From NCBI RefSeq assembly GCF_039540405.1, contig NZ_BAABEY010000020.1, positions 124,001-188,000 of the forward strand: DNA of 64,000 nucleotides, given 5' to 3'. The notes under the pieces are model-generated. The model was not told the DNA's origin, did no database searches, and saw nothing but the letters and a program-made list of their open reading frames with translations. The stretch is from Ravibacter arvi. GTDB taxonomy: Bacteria; Bacteroidota; Bacteroidia; Cytophagales; Spirosomataceae. Position numbers and translations under genes: made by a program. Of this stretch, positions 8,970 through 18,700 are shown one piece after another; the stretch's first letter is position 1; every line of letters begins with the position of its first letter.

Positions 8970-11354
8970 TTACCGGCGCCGCCGCGCACTCCTCCCCTTG
9001 TCCCTTTTCGGCTTCGCAATCTTCCCTTTCCCGGTCTTTCCGGCCGTTGCCTTCCCGCGCCGTCGCGACACACTGAATGCGTCAACAAGCGTAAGGTCCA
9101 TGCTTCTTCTCGACAGGTTGGTCTCTTTCACACGGACCTTTACCGGGTCGCCGAAAGTGAAGATCCTCCCGGACCGCTCTCCCACCAGCCGGTAATTTTC
9201 CTTGTCCACCTCATAATAGTCATCGTTCAGGTCATTCATTCGTACCAGCCCTTCCGACGCAGTTTCGCTGATTTCAACAAACATGCCAAACTCGGTCACA
9301 CCGGAAATCACCCCCTCATAAACCTTGTCCTCTTCCTGCAGCGACATATATTCCACCTGCTTGTACTTAATGGATGCCCGCTCTGCATCAGTTGCGAGAC
9401 GCTCCCGCTCAGAACAATGCATGCATTTTTTTTCCAGTTCCTCCGCATCTACCGAAGCGCCTTTGTCCAGGTAATGCTGCAGCAAACGGTGCGCCATCAG
9501 GTCCGGATAGCGACGAATAGGCGAAGTAAAATGCGAATAACGTTGAAAGGCGAGACCAAAATGACCTATGTCTTCCGTACTGTACCGGGCCTTTGCCATG
9601 GTCCGTACCGCCAGCGTCTCCAAAAGATTCTGCTCCGGCTTTCCTTCCGCCTTGTGCAGCATGCCATTCATCGACTTCGCAAGCTTTTCTTCATTAGACA
9701 CGTCCAGGGAGTAACCCAACCGCGCTACAAATACCGAAAAAGTATTCAATTTATCCTGGTCAGGCGGCTCGTGAATCCTGTAGATCATGGTATTGGGTTC
9801 GGATTTCTTTTTCGAAATCCTGAAAACAAATTCTGCTACCCGTTTGTTGGCCAGCAGCATAAACTCCTCGATAAGCTTATGCGCGTCCTTCCGGACTTTT
9901 TTGGTCAGGCCGACGGGTCGCCCGGTTTCATCCAGCACGAACTTTACTTCTGTGGTTTCAAAATTGATAGCGCCTTCCCTGAAACGCTCCCGGTTTAAGG
10001 ATTTGGCGAGTTCGTTAAGTGTTTTCAGCTCATCGGCATAGTCGCCTGTACCGGTCTCCAAAACCTCTTGTGCCTCTTCATATGCAAACCGCCGGTCGGA
10101 ATGGATAACCGTTCTTCCGAACCATTCTTTGACAACCTCCGCTTGAGGATTCATTTCAAAGACTGCGGAAAAAGCCAGGCGGTCTTCATGGGGCCGCAGC
10201 GAACAAAGATTGTTGGACAGCTTTTCGGGAAGCATCGGAACGGTCCTGTCGACGAGGTATACCGAGGTCCCGCGCTGATAGGCTTCCGCATCAATAGGGG
10301 TACCGGGCCGTACGTAATGCGACACGTCTGCAATGTGCACGCCCACTTCGGTATTTCCGTTGGCAAGTTTTTTGAACGAAAGCGCGTCGTCGAAATCTTT
10401 TGCGTCCACCGGGTCTATAGTGACTGTCAGCACCTTTCTGAAATCCTTTCGTCCTTTAATTTCGGAAGGGTCAATCTGCTCCGGTATTGCTTCGGCTTCG
10501 GTAATGATCTCATCCGGGAATTCATTTGGCAGGCCGAATTCCGCCAGTATGGCATGCATTTCAGTATTGTGATCCCCCGCTTTTCCAAGCACGCTCGTCA
10601 CCTTGCCCAGGGCCGGGCGCGAGCGACTGGCCCGGCTGGTAAGCTCAACAATCACTTTATCTCCGTTTACGGCCCCGTTGATTTCGTTAAGCGGAATATC
10701 CACCGGTTCGTAAATCCTGCGGTTATCGGGGCGTACAAAAGCGTAGCGACCACCGTGGCTGAGCACGCCCACCACCTGCTGGTGAACGTCATTCAGGATT
10801 TCCACTACCCGGCCCTGTTCGTGGTCATTTCTTCGCCGGCCATACAGTTGTACTTTTACCTCGTCACCGTCAATAGCGCCGCGTAAATCATCAGTATCTA
10901 CGTAGATATCTCTTTCAAGTCCTTGTACTACCACATAGGCAAAGCCTTTGTTCACATGCTCTACTTTGCCTGTAAACTGGTCTGCTTTGAGCGTACCGTT
11001 TTTCCTGGCTGCCTTGCCCGGTACCTCGGCCGGGAAAGGCGCCTCCGGCTTGGGTTTTCCGCTGCGCTGCACACTTCCTCCCAACCACCGGAACAGCCCT
11101 TCCTTTTCATTTTCCACCCGTCCTTCCACCACCAGGTCCTGGAAGATTTCCTGGTAAAGAACCCTCAGCTTCGGATCTTCCACCGCCAGCCCGGCCACCA
11201 GGTCCTGGAACCTGAAAACCGGGTCCGGCAGCATTTCAAGCGCTACCAGCAATTCTTCTCTGATTGATTCCACCAGCTCTGAAAAATAATTTCTCTGGAT
11301 GGTCGCCGCCTGAAATTCGCGGCTTTTTTGTTTTGGTTTTTTTTGCTTTTGCAT
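8970..11354 (-). CDS. rnr: Ribonuclease R
   Basis: A 3'-5' exoribonuclease of 794 residues that degrades structured RNA. An N-terminal helix-turn-helix-like segment and cold-shock/OB domains (FVRPDNRRIYEPVDIPL) lead to the RNB catalytic domain, with the acidic metal-binding motif TIDPVDAKDFDDALSF and the conserved SPIRRYPDLMAHR. An S1 domain (EGVISGVTEFGMFVEI) follows near residues 640-730, and the protein ends in a very basic tail (GRSARRRR) typical of RNase R. The exonuclease gene ends 30 bases upstream, which suggests a nuclease operon. Confidence 0.95.
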   Translation of the reverse strand: MQKQKKPKQKSREFQAATIQRNYFSELVESIREELLVALEMLPDPVFRFQDLVAGLAVEDPKLRVLYQEIFQDLVVEGRVENEKEGLFRWLGGSVQRSGKPKPEAPFPAEVPGKAARKNGTLKADQFTGKVEHVNKGFAYVVVQGLERDIYVDTDDLRGAIDGDEVKVQLYGRRRNDHEQGRVVEILNDVHQQVVGVLSHGGRYAFVRPDNRRIYEPVDIPLNEINGAVNGDKVIVELTSRASRSRPALGKVTSVLGKAGDHNTEMHAILAEFGLPNEFPDEIITEAEAIPEQIDPSEIKGRKDFRKVLTVTIDPVDAKDFDDALSFKKLANGNTEVGVHIADVSHYVRPGTPIDAEAYQRGTSVYLVDRTVPMLPEKLSNNLCSLRPHEDRLAFSAVFEMNPQAEVVKEWFGRTVIHSDRRFAYEEAQEVLETGTGDYADELKTLNELAKSLNRERFREGAINFETTEVKFVLDETGRPVGLTKKVRKDAHKLIEEFMLLANKRVAEFVFRISKKKSEPNTMIYRIHEPPDQDKLNTFSVFVARLGYSLDVSNEEKLAKSMNGMLHKAEGKPEQNLLETLAVRTMAKARYSTEDIGHFGLAFQRYSHFTSPIRRYPDLMAHRLLQHYLDKGASVDAEELEKKCMHCSERERLATDAERASIKYKQVEYMSLQEEDKVYEGVISGVTEFGMFVEISETASEGLVRMNDLNDDYYEVDKENYRLVGERSGRIFTFGDPVKVRVKETNLSRRSMDLTLVDAFSVSRRRGKATAGKTGKGKIAKPKRDKGRSARRRR

Positions 11355-11384
11355 ATTGGTTTCTTTCCGTCCCGCTCCAATGGA

Positions 11385-12128
11385 TCAGGAGCTGATTCGG
11401 GTAATATTTTCTTCTTTGATCGTGGGCTGCAGATGCATTTTCAGATACAATTGCGTCAGCACCACCACGTCCTCACGGCAGTAACGACAAATCTTCTCCA
11501 AATCTTTTTCCAGGTAATATACCGACGTCACCTGGTCGCCGCTCATCTCACCTTTGCTTCCCGGGATATCAAAAACTGCCGCCAGCAGATCGAGCGAAGT
11601 ATAAGCCTTGTAGTCACCGAATTTCCAGAGCTCCATCGTGTCCTGGTGCAGAATCTCCCACGGACGCTTTCCCGACATCTGCAAGGCGCGCGGCAGCTCT
11701 ATTCCATTGATAAGCATCCGTCTGCACAGGTAGGGAAAATCAAACTCCTTCCCGTTGTGCGCACAGAGTATCAACTGTTCCTGCTGGTATTTTTCAATAA
11801 GCCGTTTAAAGGTCCTCAGCAAATCAGCCTCGTCATTATGTGCAAATGATGCTACCTTCAGGCAAGGCTCGTCGTCGTCATTGAAAAAAATCCCGCCAAA
11901 AGCGATACAGGCAATTCTACCGAATTCCGAGGTAACGCCCGCCTGTTCCTCATACAGTGATTCATTCGTAACTTCTTCGTCTGCAGAACGCTTTCTGATC
12001 ACCTGCGCTTTTTTGTCCCAAAGCTGCTGCATCCGCGGCGACAGCTCCTGGTAAGACCTGTAAGCGGCAATCGTTTCCAGATCCAGAAACAGTATGTTTT
12101 TTACTTTCTTTCGAAATTCGGGGGACAT
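11385..12128 (-). CDS. 3'-5' exonuclease, PolB-like DEDD family
   Basis: A 247-residue protein with the three exonuclease motifs of the predicted PolB-like 3'-5' exonuclease family (DNA_pol_B_exo2): FLDLETIAAYRSYQEL (DxE) near the N-terminus, LCAHNGKEFDFPYLCRRML in the middle, and YCREDVVVLTQLYLKM near the end. The family is widespread in Bacteroidota as a stand-alone nuclease. It probably trims DNA, but its substrate is not established. It lies 30 bases upstream of rnr, and the spacing supports co-transcription. Confidence 0.85.
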   Translation of the reverse strand: MSPEFRKKVKNILFLDLETIAAYRSYQELSPRMQQLWDKKAQVIRKRSADEEVTNESLYEEQAGVTSEFGRIACIAFGGIFFNDDDEPCLKVASFAHNDEADLLRTFKRLIEKYQQEQLILCAHNGKEFDFPYLCRRMLINGIELPRALQMSGKRPWEILHQDTMELWKFGDYKAYTSLDLLAAVFDIPGSKGEMSGDQVTSVYYLEKDLEKICRYCREDVVVLTQLYLKMHLQPTIKEENITRISS

Positions 12129-12314
12129 CGTCAGGTGTTTAGTTTAGGCTGAGCCTTGGATTTTGAAGTATTAGTCGCCGGCGGCAACGGAAACCGGTGT
12201 GGCAGACAATACAGTTCAGACCGCGCAGGCCGAACCGCGCGATGGTGTTTCAACAAAGGTAAACTTTTTGGAGAATTTACCTTTAAGCTTGGAAAAATAG
12301 AAGCCTCTCCGCCG

Positions 12315-13046
12315 TTACCGGCCTTCCTGGTCCACAAGGCTCATACCAAAAACACCGGCCAGGTGTGCTTTCAAACGGGCTGCAACTTCGCCCATCTCTA
12401 CTTTTCGTGCCAGTTCCAGTTGCATGGAAGTTACTGCCTTGTCCGAAATGCCGCACGGAACGATATGACTGAAATAGGCCAGATCGGGATTGACGTTCAG
12501 TGCAAATCCGTGCATGGTTACCCAACGGCTCATTTTTACACCTATGGCGCAGATTTTTCGCGGGGGTCCCTCGCCGTTGTAGCCCAACCATACCCCGGTA
12601 AGTCCTTCAATACGGCCTGCGTCCAGCCCGTAGTCGGCCAGTGTTAGTACCACTGCTTCTTCGAGGCAGCGTACATATTTATGGATGTCTGTAAAAAAAT
12701 GATCGAGATCGAGAATGGGGTACCCGACCAGTTGCCCCGGACCGTGATAGGTGATGTCCCCGCCGCGGTTGATCCGGTAATAATCTACATGCCGTTGGTC
12801 ACGCGCAGCTTCGTCCAGCAGCAGATGGCCTTCCTTTCCGCTTTTCCCGAGTGTATATACATGGGGATGTTCGCAAAAAAAGAGAAAATTCCGGGTCGGC
12901 TCCTGGGCGTCCGGTCCCGACTTCCGGTTGCTGATTTTGGTAGCGACCGTTTGGTTAAAAATCTCTTCCTGGTAGTCCCAGGCGGCTTTGTAGTCGATTA
13001 ACCCCAGATTTTTAAAAGCTACCTGCTTGTTACTGATCAAATCCAT
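12315..13046 (-). CDS. lipB: Lipoyl(octanoyl) transferase
   Basis: Transfers octanoyl from octanoyl-ACP to the lipoyl domains of 2-oxoacid dehydrogenases and the glycine cleavage system. The 243-residue protein carries the LipB signature RGGDITYHGPGQLVGYPILD, the KICAIGVKMSRWVTMHGFALNV strand region, and the catalytic Cys in HIVPCGISDKAVTSM, followed by the active-site Lys. It is divergent from yraN, with 95 bases between start codons. The 186 bases between it and the exonuclease gene hold nothing that I recognise. Confidence 0.95.
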   Translation of the reverse strand: MDLISNKQVAFKNLGLIDYKAAWDYQEEIFNQTVATKISNRKSGPDAQEPTRNFLFFCEHPHVYTLGKSGKEGHLLLDEAARDQRHVDYYRINRGGDITYHGPGQLVGYPILDLDHFFTDIHKYVRCLEEAVVLTLADYGLDAGRIEGLTGVWLGYNGEGPPRKICAIGVKMSRWVTMHGFALNVNPDLAYFSHIVPCGISDKAVTSMQLELARKVEMGEVAARLKAHLAGVFGMSLVDQEGR

Positions 13047-13141
13047 TTGTCAATTAGTCAGAGCCTTTGGATGAACAGGCCCGTTTTTTAAAAGAAAACA
13101 CGATATCTTTAAAAAATATTCCATCCGTTACTATACTTCAA

Positions 13142-13498
13142 ATGAATGACCCGAACGAAACAGGGCTGTGGGGTGAAGAAATCGCCGCCAAGTACCTGAC
13201 AGAAAACGGTTTTACCTTACGGTGCCGTAATTTCAGATTCCAGCATTGCGAGATAGATTTAATTGCCGAAAAAGACGGCACCTTAATTTTTATCGAAGTA
13301 AAAACCAGGAAATGGACCGCCTACGGCTTGCCCGAGACCTTCGTAAATGCCGGGAAAGCCCGACTGATCAAAAGAGCAGCCGAACACTATATCTTCAGAT
13401 ACGACTGGCAGTCCGACATACGCTTTGACATTATAGGCATCATAACCGCCGCCGTGGACGCTTATTCGATTCACCATATTGAAGATGCATTTTGTTAG
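13142..13498 (+). CDS. YraN/UPF0102-family nuclease-like protein
   Basis: A 118-residue protein of the UPF0102 family, whose fold is endonuclease-like. The visible signatures are NETGLWGEEIAAKYLTENG, CRNFRFQHCEIDLIAEKDG (ExD) and LIFIEVKTRKW (ExK), an Archaeal-resolvase-type PD-(D/E)xK arrangement. The biochemical role is unproven. The ORF opens at 13067, but the ATG at 13142 gives the conserved N-terminus. Its stop is 21 bases from the convergent methionine sulfoxide reductase gene. Confidence 0.88.
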   Translation: MNDPNETGLWGEEIAAKYLTENGFTLRCRNFRFQHCEIDLIAEKDGTLIFIEVKTRKWTAYGLPETFVNAGKARLIKRAAEHYIFRYDWQSDIRFDIIGIITAAVDAYSIHHIEDAFC

Positions 13499-13519
13499 CG
13501 AAGGGCGAATTCCTGTGTG

Positions 13520-13999
13520 CTACAGCTTCCGTTCGATCAGCCTGGCAATGCGCTCCATCCCGGCCTGGTCGCTTGCCTGAAACCTGGCAGGATATTCACT
13601 ATCCAGGTCAAGCACCATGGCCACGGTTCCGTTCCGGTGAAAAACAGGCACCACCATTTCGGAGCGGGAAGTCGCACTGCAAGCAATATGGCCGGGAAAT
13701 TTTTCCACGTCTTCTACCACTATCGTTTGGCGGCTTGAGTAGCAGGCGCCGCAAACGCCTTTGTCAAAGGGAATCCGGGTGCAGGCGACCGGTCCCTGGA
13801 ACGGCCCCAGAACCAGTTGCCCTTCTTTGACCAGGTAAAACCCTACCCACCACAAACGGGTCATTTCTTTGATAACAGCTGAAACATTGGCCAAATTAGC
13901 CGTCAGGTCGCTCTCACCTTCAAGCAGGGCTGAGACTGTGTCAAAAAGCGAATCGTACAAATCCCGGTCACTGCCGCCGGCCTGTATGGAAATATTCAT
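13520..13999 (-). CDS. msrC: Free methionine-(R)-sulfoxide reductase (GAF domain)
   Basis: A 159-residue single GAF-domain enzyme that reduces free methionine-R-sulfoxide. WWVGFYLVKEGQLVLGPFQG is the family signature, and the catalytic and resolving cysteines lie in GVCGAC and GHIACSATSRSEMVVPV. The second Cys of GVCGAC is additional to the two found in the E. coli YebR pattern as I recall it. The start at 13999 (MNISIQAGG) is preferred, because the upstream extension to 14182 overlaps the divergent purU gene. It shares a 93-base divergent promoter region with purU. Confidence 0.9.
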   Translation of the reverse strand: MNISIQAGGSDRDLYDSLFDTVSALLEGESDLTANLANVSAVIKEMTRLWWVGFYLVKEGQLVLGPFQGPVACTRIPFDKGVCGACYSSRQTIVVEDVEKFPGHIACSATSRSEMVVPVFHRNGTVAMVLDLDSEYPARFQASDQAGMERIARLIERKL

Positions 14000-14046
14000 T
14001 TTGGCAAAATAGTTCGTTATTCTATCGCTTATCAATATAAGCCTTT

Positions 14047-14054
14047 TATTTTTG
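14047..14054 (+). promoter_or_regulatory. -7 promoter element of purU
   Basis: TATTTTTG matches TAnnTTTG, 38 bases upstream of the purU ATG. No convincing -33 element is seen. Confidence 0.4.
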
Positions 14055-14092
14055 GCGCTTGTATTGTAATGACCGCGTTTAATCACTAAAAA

Positions 14093-14926
14093 ATGAATTC
14101 CCGACATATCCTGCTCATGGATGGTCCCGATCACAAAGGACTTATTTTTACCGTTACCAGAGTGCTTTTTGAACACCAGCAAAACATTATCCGGAACGAC
14201 GAATACGTAAGCCCTTCGGGTTTCTTTTTCATGCGTACGGAATTCGAGGGCAATATCGACCCGGATATCGTGCTCCAGGCGCTCCAGAAAGCCCTCCCTG
14301 AGGGACTCCGGCTGCGGCTTAAGTCAGACCGGAAAAAGGACATTGTCCTGATGGTCACCAAAGAGCACTATTGCCTTGCCGAGCTCCTGGCGCGCTACGC
14401 TTTCGATGAATTGGGCGCCAATATCAAGGCGGTCATCGGTAATTACAACACGCTGCGGCCGTTCGTTGAAAAATTCAACATTCCGTTCTATCATGTGTCG
14501 CATGAGGGGTTAAGCCGCGAAAGGCACGAGGAAGAACTGTTAAAGATCCTGCTTCGCTATCAGCCGGAGTTTGTAGTCCTGGCTAAATACATGCGGATCC
14601 TGAGCCCGGAATTCGTCGCAAATTTCCCGGAAAAGATCATCAACATTCACCATTCGTTTTTACCTGCATTTATAGGCGCCAATCCTTACAAGCAAGCCTA
14701 TGAAAGAGGCGTCAAAATTATCGGCGCTACCGCGCACTTTGTGAACAATAACCTGGATGAAGGTCCGATTATCGCGCAGGATGTGAAACGGGTAAGTCAC
14801 CGGCAAACTGCCGCCGACATGGCGACGCTGGGACGTGACATAGAAAAATCAGTATTATCAGAGGCATTGAAGCTCGTGTTCGCCGACCGGGTTTTCATCT
14901 ATCGGAACCGCACGGTTATTCTGTAG
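14093..14926 (+). CDS. purU: Formyltetrahydrofolate deformylase
   Basis: Hydrolyses 10-formyl-THF to formate and THF, supplying formate and balancing one-carbon units. The 277-residue protein has an N-terminal ACT domain (LLMDGPDHKGLIFTVTRVLF) and a C-terminal formyltransferase domain with VLAKYMRILSPEFV, the catalytic INIHHSFLPAFIGANPY (Asn, His), and HFVNNNLDEGPII, which carries the catalytic Asp. No purine genes are adjacent, so regulation cannot be read from context. Confidence 0.95.
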   Translation: MNSRHILLMDGPDHKGLIFTVTRVLFEHQQNIIRNDEYVSPSGFFFMRTEFEGNIDPDIVLQALQKALPEGLRLRLKSDRKKDIVLMVTKEHYCLAELLARYAFDELGANIKAVIGNYNTLRPFVEKFNIPFYHVSHEGLSRERHEEELLKILLRYQPEFVVLAKYMRILSPEFVANFPEKIINIHHSFLPAFIGANPYKQAYERGVKIIGATAHFVNNNLDEGPIIAQDVKRVSHRQTAADMATLGRDIEKSVLSEALKLVFADRVFIYRNRTVIL

Positions 14927-15473
14927 CTTTCAGGTTGCAACAGACACGCTAACAGCCTGTATTTCTTACCTTTCTCGAATATTTCTCTCCCGTTGGTATA
15001 ATTTTAGCAGAAAAGCCTGACCTTAACTTTGACGACAGTATCGGGATGCGTCCGACTGATATTTAATGTAGCCGACTGGTACCGGTAAATTGCTGCATCG
15101 GCCGTCTGCGCGGTTCTCTCGGGGTTATCTCCCCACTCCTGTATTCTCATGAATGATGTTGCTGCGTTTTGAAAGCAAAACCAATTCTCCGTGGGTTTTC
15201 CCGGGCATGACAGTTCCGTCTTGCCGGCCCCCCTGAAGCCGGGGAGTTCCTGTTTTTAACGGGATAATCCTTTTCAGGGGATTTGAGTAAGATTCCTCCG
15301 CCGCGATCGGACTGACTGACTGTTAGTCCGTTGCACATAAGTCGATATAGCACTCCAACCTTTCCCCAACAAAAAAAGTCTACAATGTTGTTACCAAAAC
15401 AAAAAAAAGACCGTCAAAACAGATAAACAACCAAGCCGGTTTAGCCCGGCATATTTTTTCGTCACAATGCCTT
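14927..15473. other. Gene-poor region with candidate untranslated transcript
   Basis: No conserved gene is recognised here. On the plus strand TAACTTTG (15024-15031) matches the -7 consensus with a weak TTTA -33 element 18 bases upstream. About 400 bases later GCCGG-TTTAGC-CCGGC (15434-15449) followed by ATATTTTTTC looks like a terminator. Between them are only very short ORFs (6-13 codons) and several short hairpins, for example CCGGC...GCCGG near 15220. This could be an sRNA or a long leader. It does not match the tmRNA, RNase P or SRP RNA signatures I know. Confidence 0.35.
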
Positions 15474-15596
15474 ATGAGAGCTTCTAAGAACTCCGCCAAA
15501 ATAATAGAGAGTCTTGTCGGACTGCTCAGGTTTGTAACCCTCATCGGGCTAATGACCGCTTTTCTTTTCTTTTTGAAAGGAATGAGCCACCCCTAG
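15474..15596 (+). CDS. Putative 40-residue single-pass membrane protein
   Basis: An ATG-to-TAG ORF shorter than the usual cut-off encodes a basic N-terminus (MRASKNSAKIIESL), one hydrophobic stretch (LLRFVTLIGLMTAFLFFLKG) and a short polar tail (MSHP). The composition, positive on one side of a single helix, is that of real bacterial membrane microproteins. It begins about 25 bases after a terminator-like hairpin, and no family is recognised. It could also be a chance ORF, and no start signal helps to decide. Confidence 0.35.
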   Translation: MRASKNSAKIIESLVGLLRFVTLIGLMTAFLFFLKGMSHP

Positions 15597-15743
15597 CAAA
15601 TCTGTTGGGTACAAATAAGTGGAAGCCTTGTTTCCCACCGGGCAAAGCAGCGGCTCAGTATGCTTTTGATATCGGGATAGAGTAAGTGTAGTCAAAACAC
15701 TTCTTTATATCAGGTAAATTAAGCACCTATTAAGATTACTTTC

Positions 15744-18700
15744 ATGGGAATCAGACTTTACAGTTTTTCCACTCTGTTTCTAATTATTTTCCTGAGTCTC
15801 ATCAACTGGTACGCCAGGCCGGTTGAACCTGAAGCAAAAAACACGCTGAAAGCCGTCAAAGATGACGGTAAGGGAACCATCTCCATTTTCCGCGAGGGCC
15901 GGCCTGAACCAATTCTCGTCCAGAACGCATTGCCCGATTTCCGGCCATTCCTTCACCCGCTGGTTGCTCCGCAGGGCGGGCAGGTGCTTACTGAATACAG
16001 CCCGGGGCATCACCCCCATCAAACCGGTATTTACTGGGGCATTACCCGGATCAACGGACGGGACTATTTTCACAATCCCCGCGGCGACTACTGGAAACGC
16101 ATGTCTTTTTCCGTGACCGAAAACGAAGGCGAAAAGGTAAGCTGGCAAACCGTTTATCAGTTGCTCGACGAAAAGGGCGAGCCGCTTATGACTGAAACTC
16201 AGAACTGGTCATTTACCATCCGCGACAACAAATATGTGATGGACCTCGAATGGCAGGGCGATGCCAACCAGGACCTCACCTTTGGAAAATATGATTATGG
16301 CGGCCTGTTTGTAAGAATGCCCTGGAAGCAGGGTATGCCCGGGCAAGTCACCAACGCTGCGAGGCAGGTCAACCAAAAAGCCGAAGGCCAGCCCGCCATG
16401 TGGGTGGACCTCGGATTACAATATGAAGGAAGAAAACAGGCTGACCACATCGCTATCTTCGATCATCCCCAAAACAGGGGGTACCCACAGGTTTGGCGCG
16501 TTGACAACCAGATGGGAATTGGCACCGCCAAGGCGAGACGCGGCGAATGGAAATTACCAAACGGCACTTCCGAAATAACCAGGCATCAGTTGATTGTCTA
16601 CAGCGGCGAGCTCAACGATGTAACCATGAACCAGGACTGGGCCAGCTTCTCAGGCCGGGGAAACACCTCCGAGCTTTGGAAAATCGCGCAGGAAGAGGGG
16701 AAAGCCGCCAAGTTTCTCACCCCGGAAGATGCGGTTAAATCCATGACCGTAAAAGACGGCTACCAGGTAAACGTCTGGGCATCAGAACCGCTGATGACCC
16801 AACCGATGGCATTTTGCTGGGACGACCGGGGCCGGTTGTGGATTGCCGAAAACCGGGATTACGAAAACCGCGGAAACGGTTTCTCAAATGCCGGTGACAG
16901 CAGGATCCTGATACTGGAAGACACCAACGGCGACGGCGTGGCCGATACCCGCAAGGTTTTCGCAGAAGGAATTGCCTTTCCGGCAGCCCTGGCAGTCGGG
17001 TTCGACGGCGTATTCGTGGGCGCCCCTCCCAATCTCCTGTTCATTCCGGACAAGAACCGGGACGACAAGGCAGATGAGGGCCAGACTGAAGTTCGTCTCA
17101 CCGGCTGGGGCATTCGCGACCGCCACGAAACGCTCAACAGCTTCCATTGGGGGCCGGATGGCTGGCTGTACGGGTTACAGGGCTTTGCGACGCCGTCTAA
17201 GGTGGGCAAGCCTGTCGGAAAAGGAAAACTTTACAAAGGGAAAGACCCCTATCCTGACAAAATAGAAGTTCGCGACGGGGTGGATATCAACGGCGGCGTT
17301 TGGCGTTATCACCCTACAAAAGACAAGTTTGAGGTGGTTGCCCACGGCTTCAGCAACCCCTGGGGAATTGACTATGACGCCAAAGGCCAGTTGTTCATTA
17401 CCGCCTGCGTGATCCCGCATCTCTGGCATGTGGTACCGGGCGGCATTTATCACCGGCAGGGAGGGCAGCATTTCAACCCTTATGTTTATAGCGATATACG
17501 TACCATTGCGGATCACAGCCACCGGTCGGCACATGGCGGAGCACGAATCTACCAGTCGGATGCCTATCCCGAAGATCAGAAAGGGCGCATTTTCATGGCC
17601 AATATCCACGAACACGCCGTTCTCTCAGACATTCTTGAGCGGAAGGGCTCCGGATTCATCGGTAAGCATGGCGACGAATTCCTGATGGCCAACAATGCGC
17701 AATGGGTAGGCTTTAGTATGGAAATAGGCCCGGATGGCAACCTGTATGTACTCGATTGGCACGATGCGGACATTTGCGGGTCCGATGTCCTGAACAAGGA
17801 AACCGGGAGGATTTTCAGAATTTCGCCCAAAAAATCGCTGGCGGATAACTGGAAAGGAAGGTATGAAGACCTGTCCGCCTGGTCGGATTTGCAGCTCGCC
17901 GAACTGCAGGCCAATAAAAGCGACTGGCATACCCGGAGGGCGCGGGTTATTCTTCAATACCGGGCTACGCAAAAGGCCATAGACCCTAAAGCGGTAAGTA
18001 TGCTGCAGAAAGCCTTCTCGGACCGCTCCAATCCGGACCTGAGGCTAAAGGCGCTTTGGACTTTGCATGTCACCGGGAACCTCAGTCAAGAAGAGCTTAT
18101 GCGGGCACTTCAGGATCAGGACGAGTATATCCGCGCCTGGGCTGTCCAACTGCTGTGCGAGGACAATGGCAATGCAAAAGACCTTGTAACCGTCCTCTCG
18201 AAAATGGCGGCTTCCGATACCTCTCCCGTGGTACGTCTCTATCTTGCGGCCGCCATTCAGCGGCTAACGCCCGAAAACCGCTGGGGAATACTCGAAGGGC
18301 TCGTGAGGCACGAAGCCGACAATTCGGACCACAACCTCCCGAAAATGATTTGGTTCGGATTGGAACCGTTGGTTGCCGACCAGCCTGAAAAATCCATTGC
18401 GCTTGCTGCCGGAAGTCGTTTGGCCTTACCTGCCAACTACATCGCCCGCAGGCTATTGGACGCCGGAAAGCTCAATCAGCTCTTCGGCCGGTTCCCGGTA
18501 GAAAGCCCGGCAACAAAAGCCATGCTCGAAGGAATCCGTGACGGGCTCGACACCCACGCTGAAGTGGAAGTCCCCGGCAATTGGGCGGCCCTTCTCAAAA
18601 AACTCAAAGGGCGGGATGCGGACGTACAGGCCCTTGCTACCGAAATCGGCAGAAAATTCGGCGACAACCAGGCTAATACCGCTTTGGCTTCGGTAATCAA

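Noticed and set aside
8946..9998. 350-codon plus-strand ORF opposite rnr
   Set aside because: It lies wholly antisense to the catalytic and S1 parts of RNase R, with arginine-rich low-complexity translation typical of a shadow frame.
15147..15353. 68-codon minus-strand ORF in the gene-poor region
   Set aside because: Composition is irregular, and there is no hydrophobic segment, family motif or start signal.
14927..15460. Known housekeeping RNA (tmRNA, RNase P RNA, SRP RNA) in the gene-poor region
   Set aside because: None of the conserved core sequences of these RNAs that I can recall is present on either strand.
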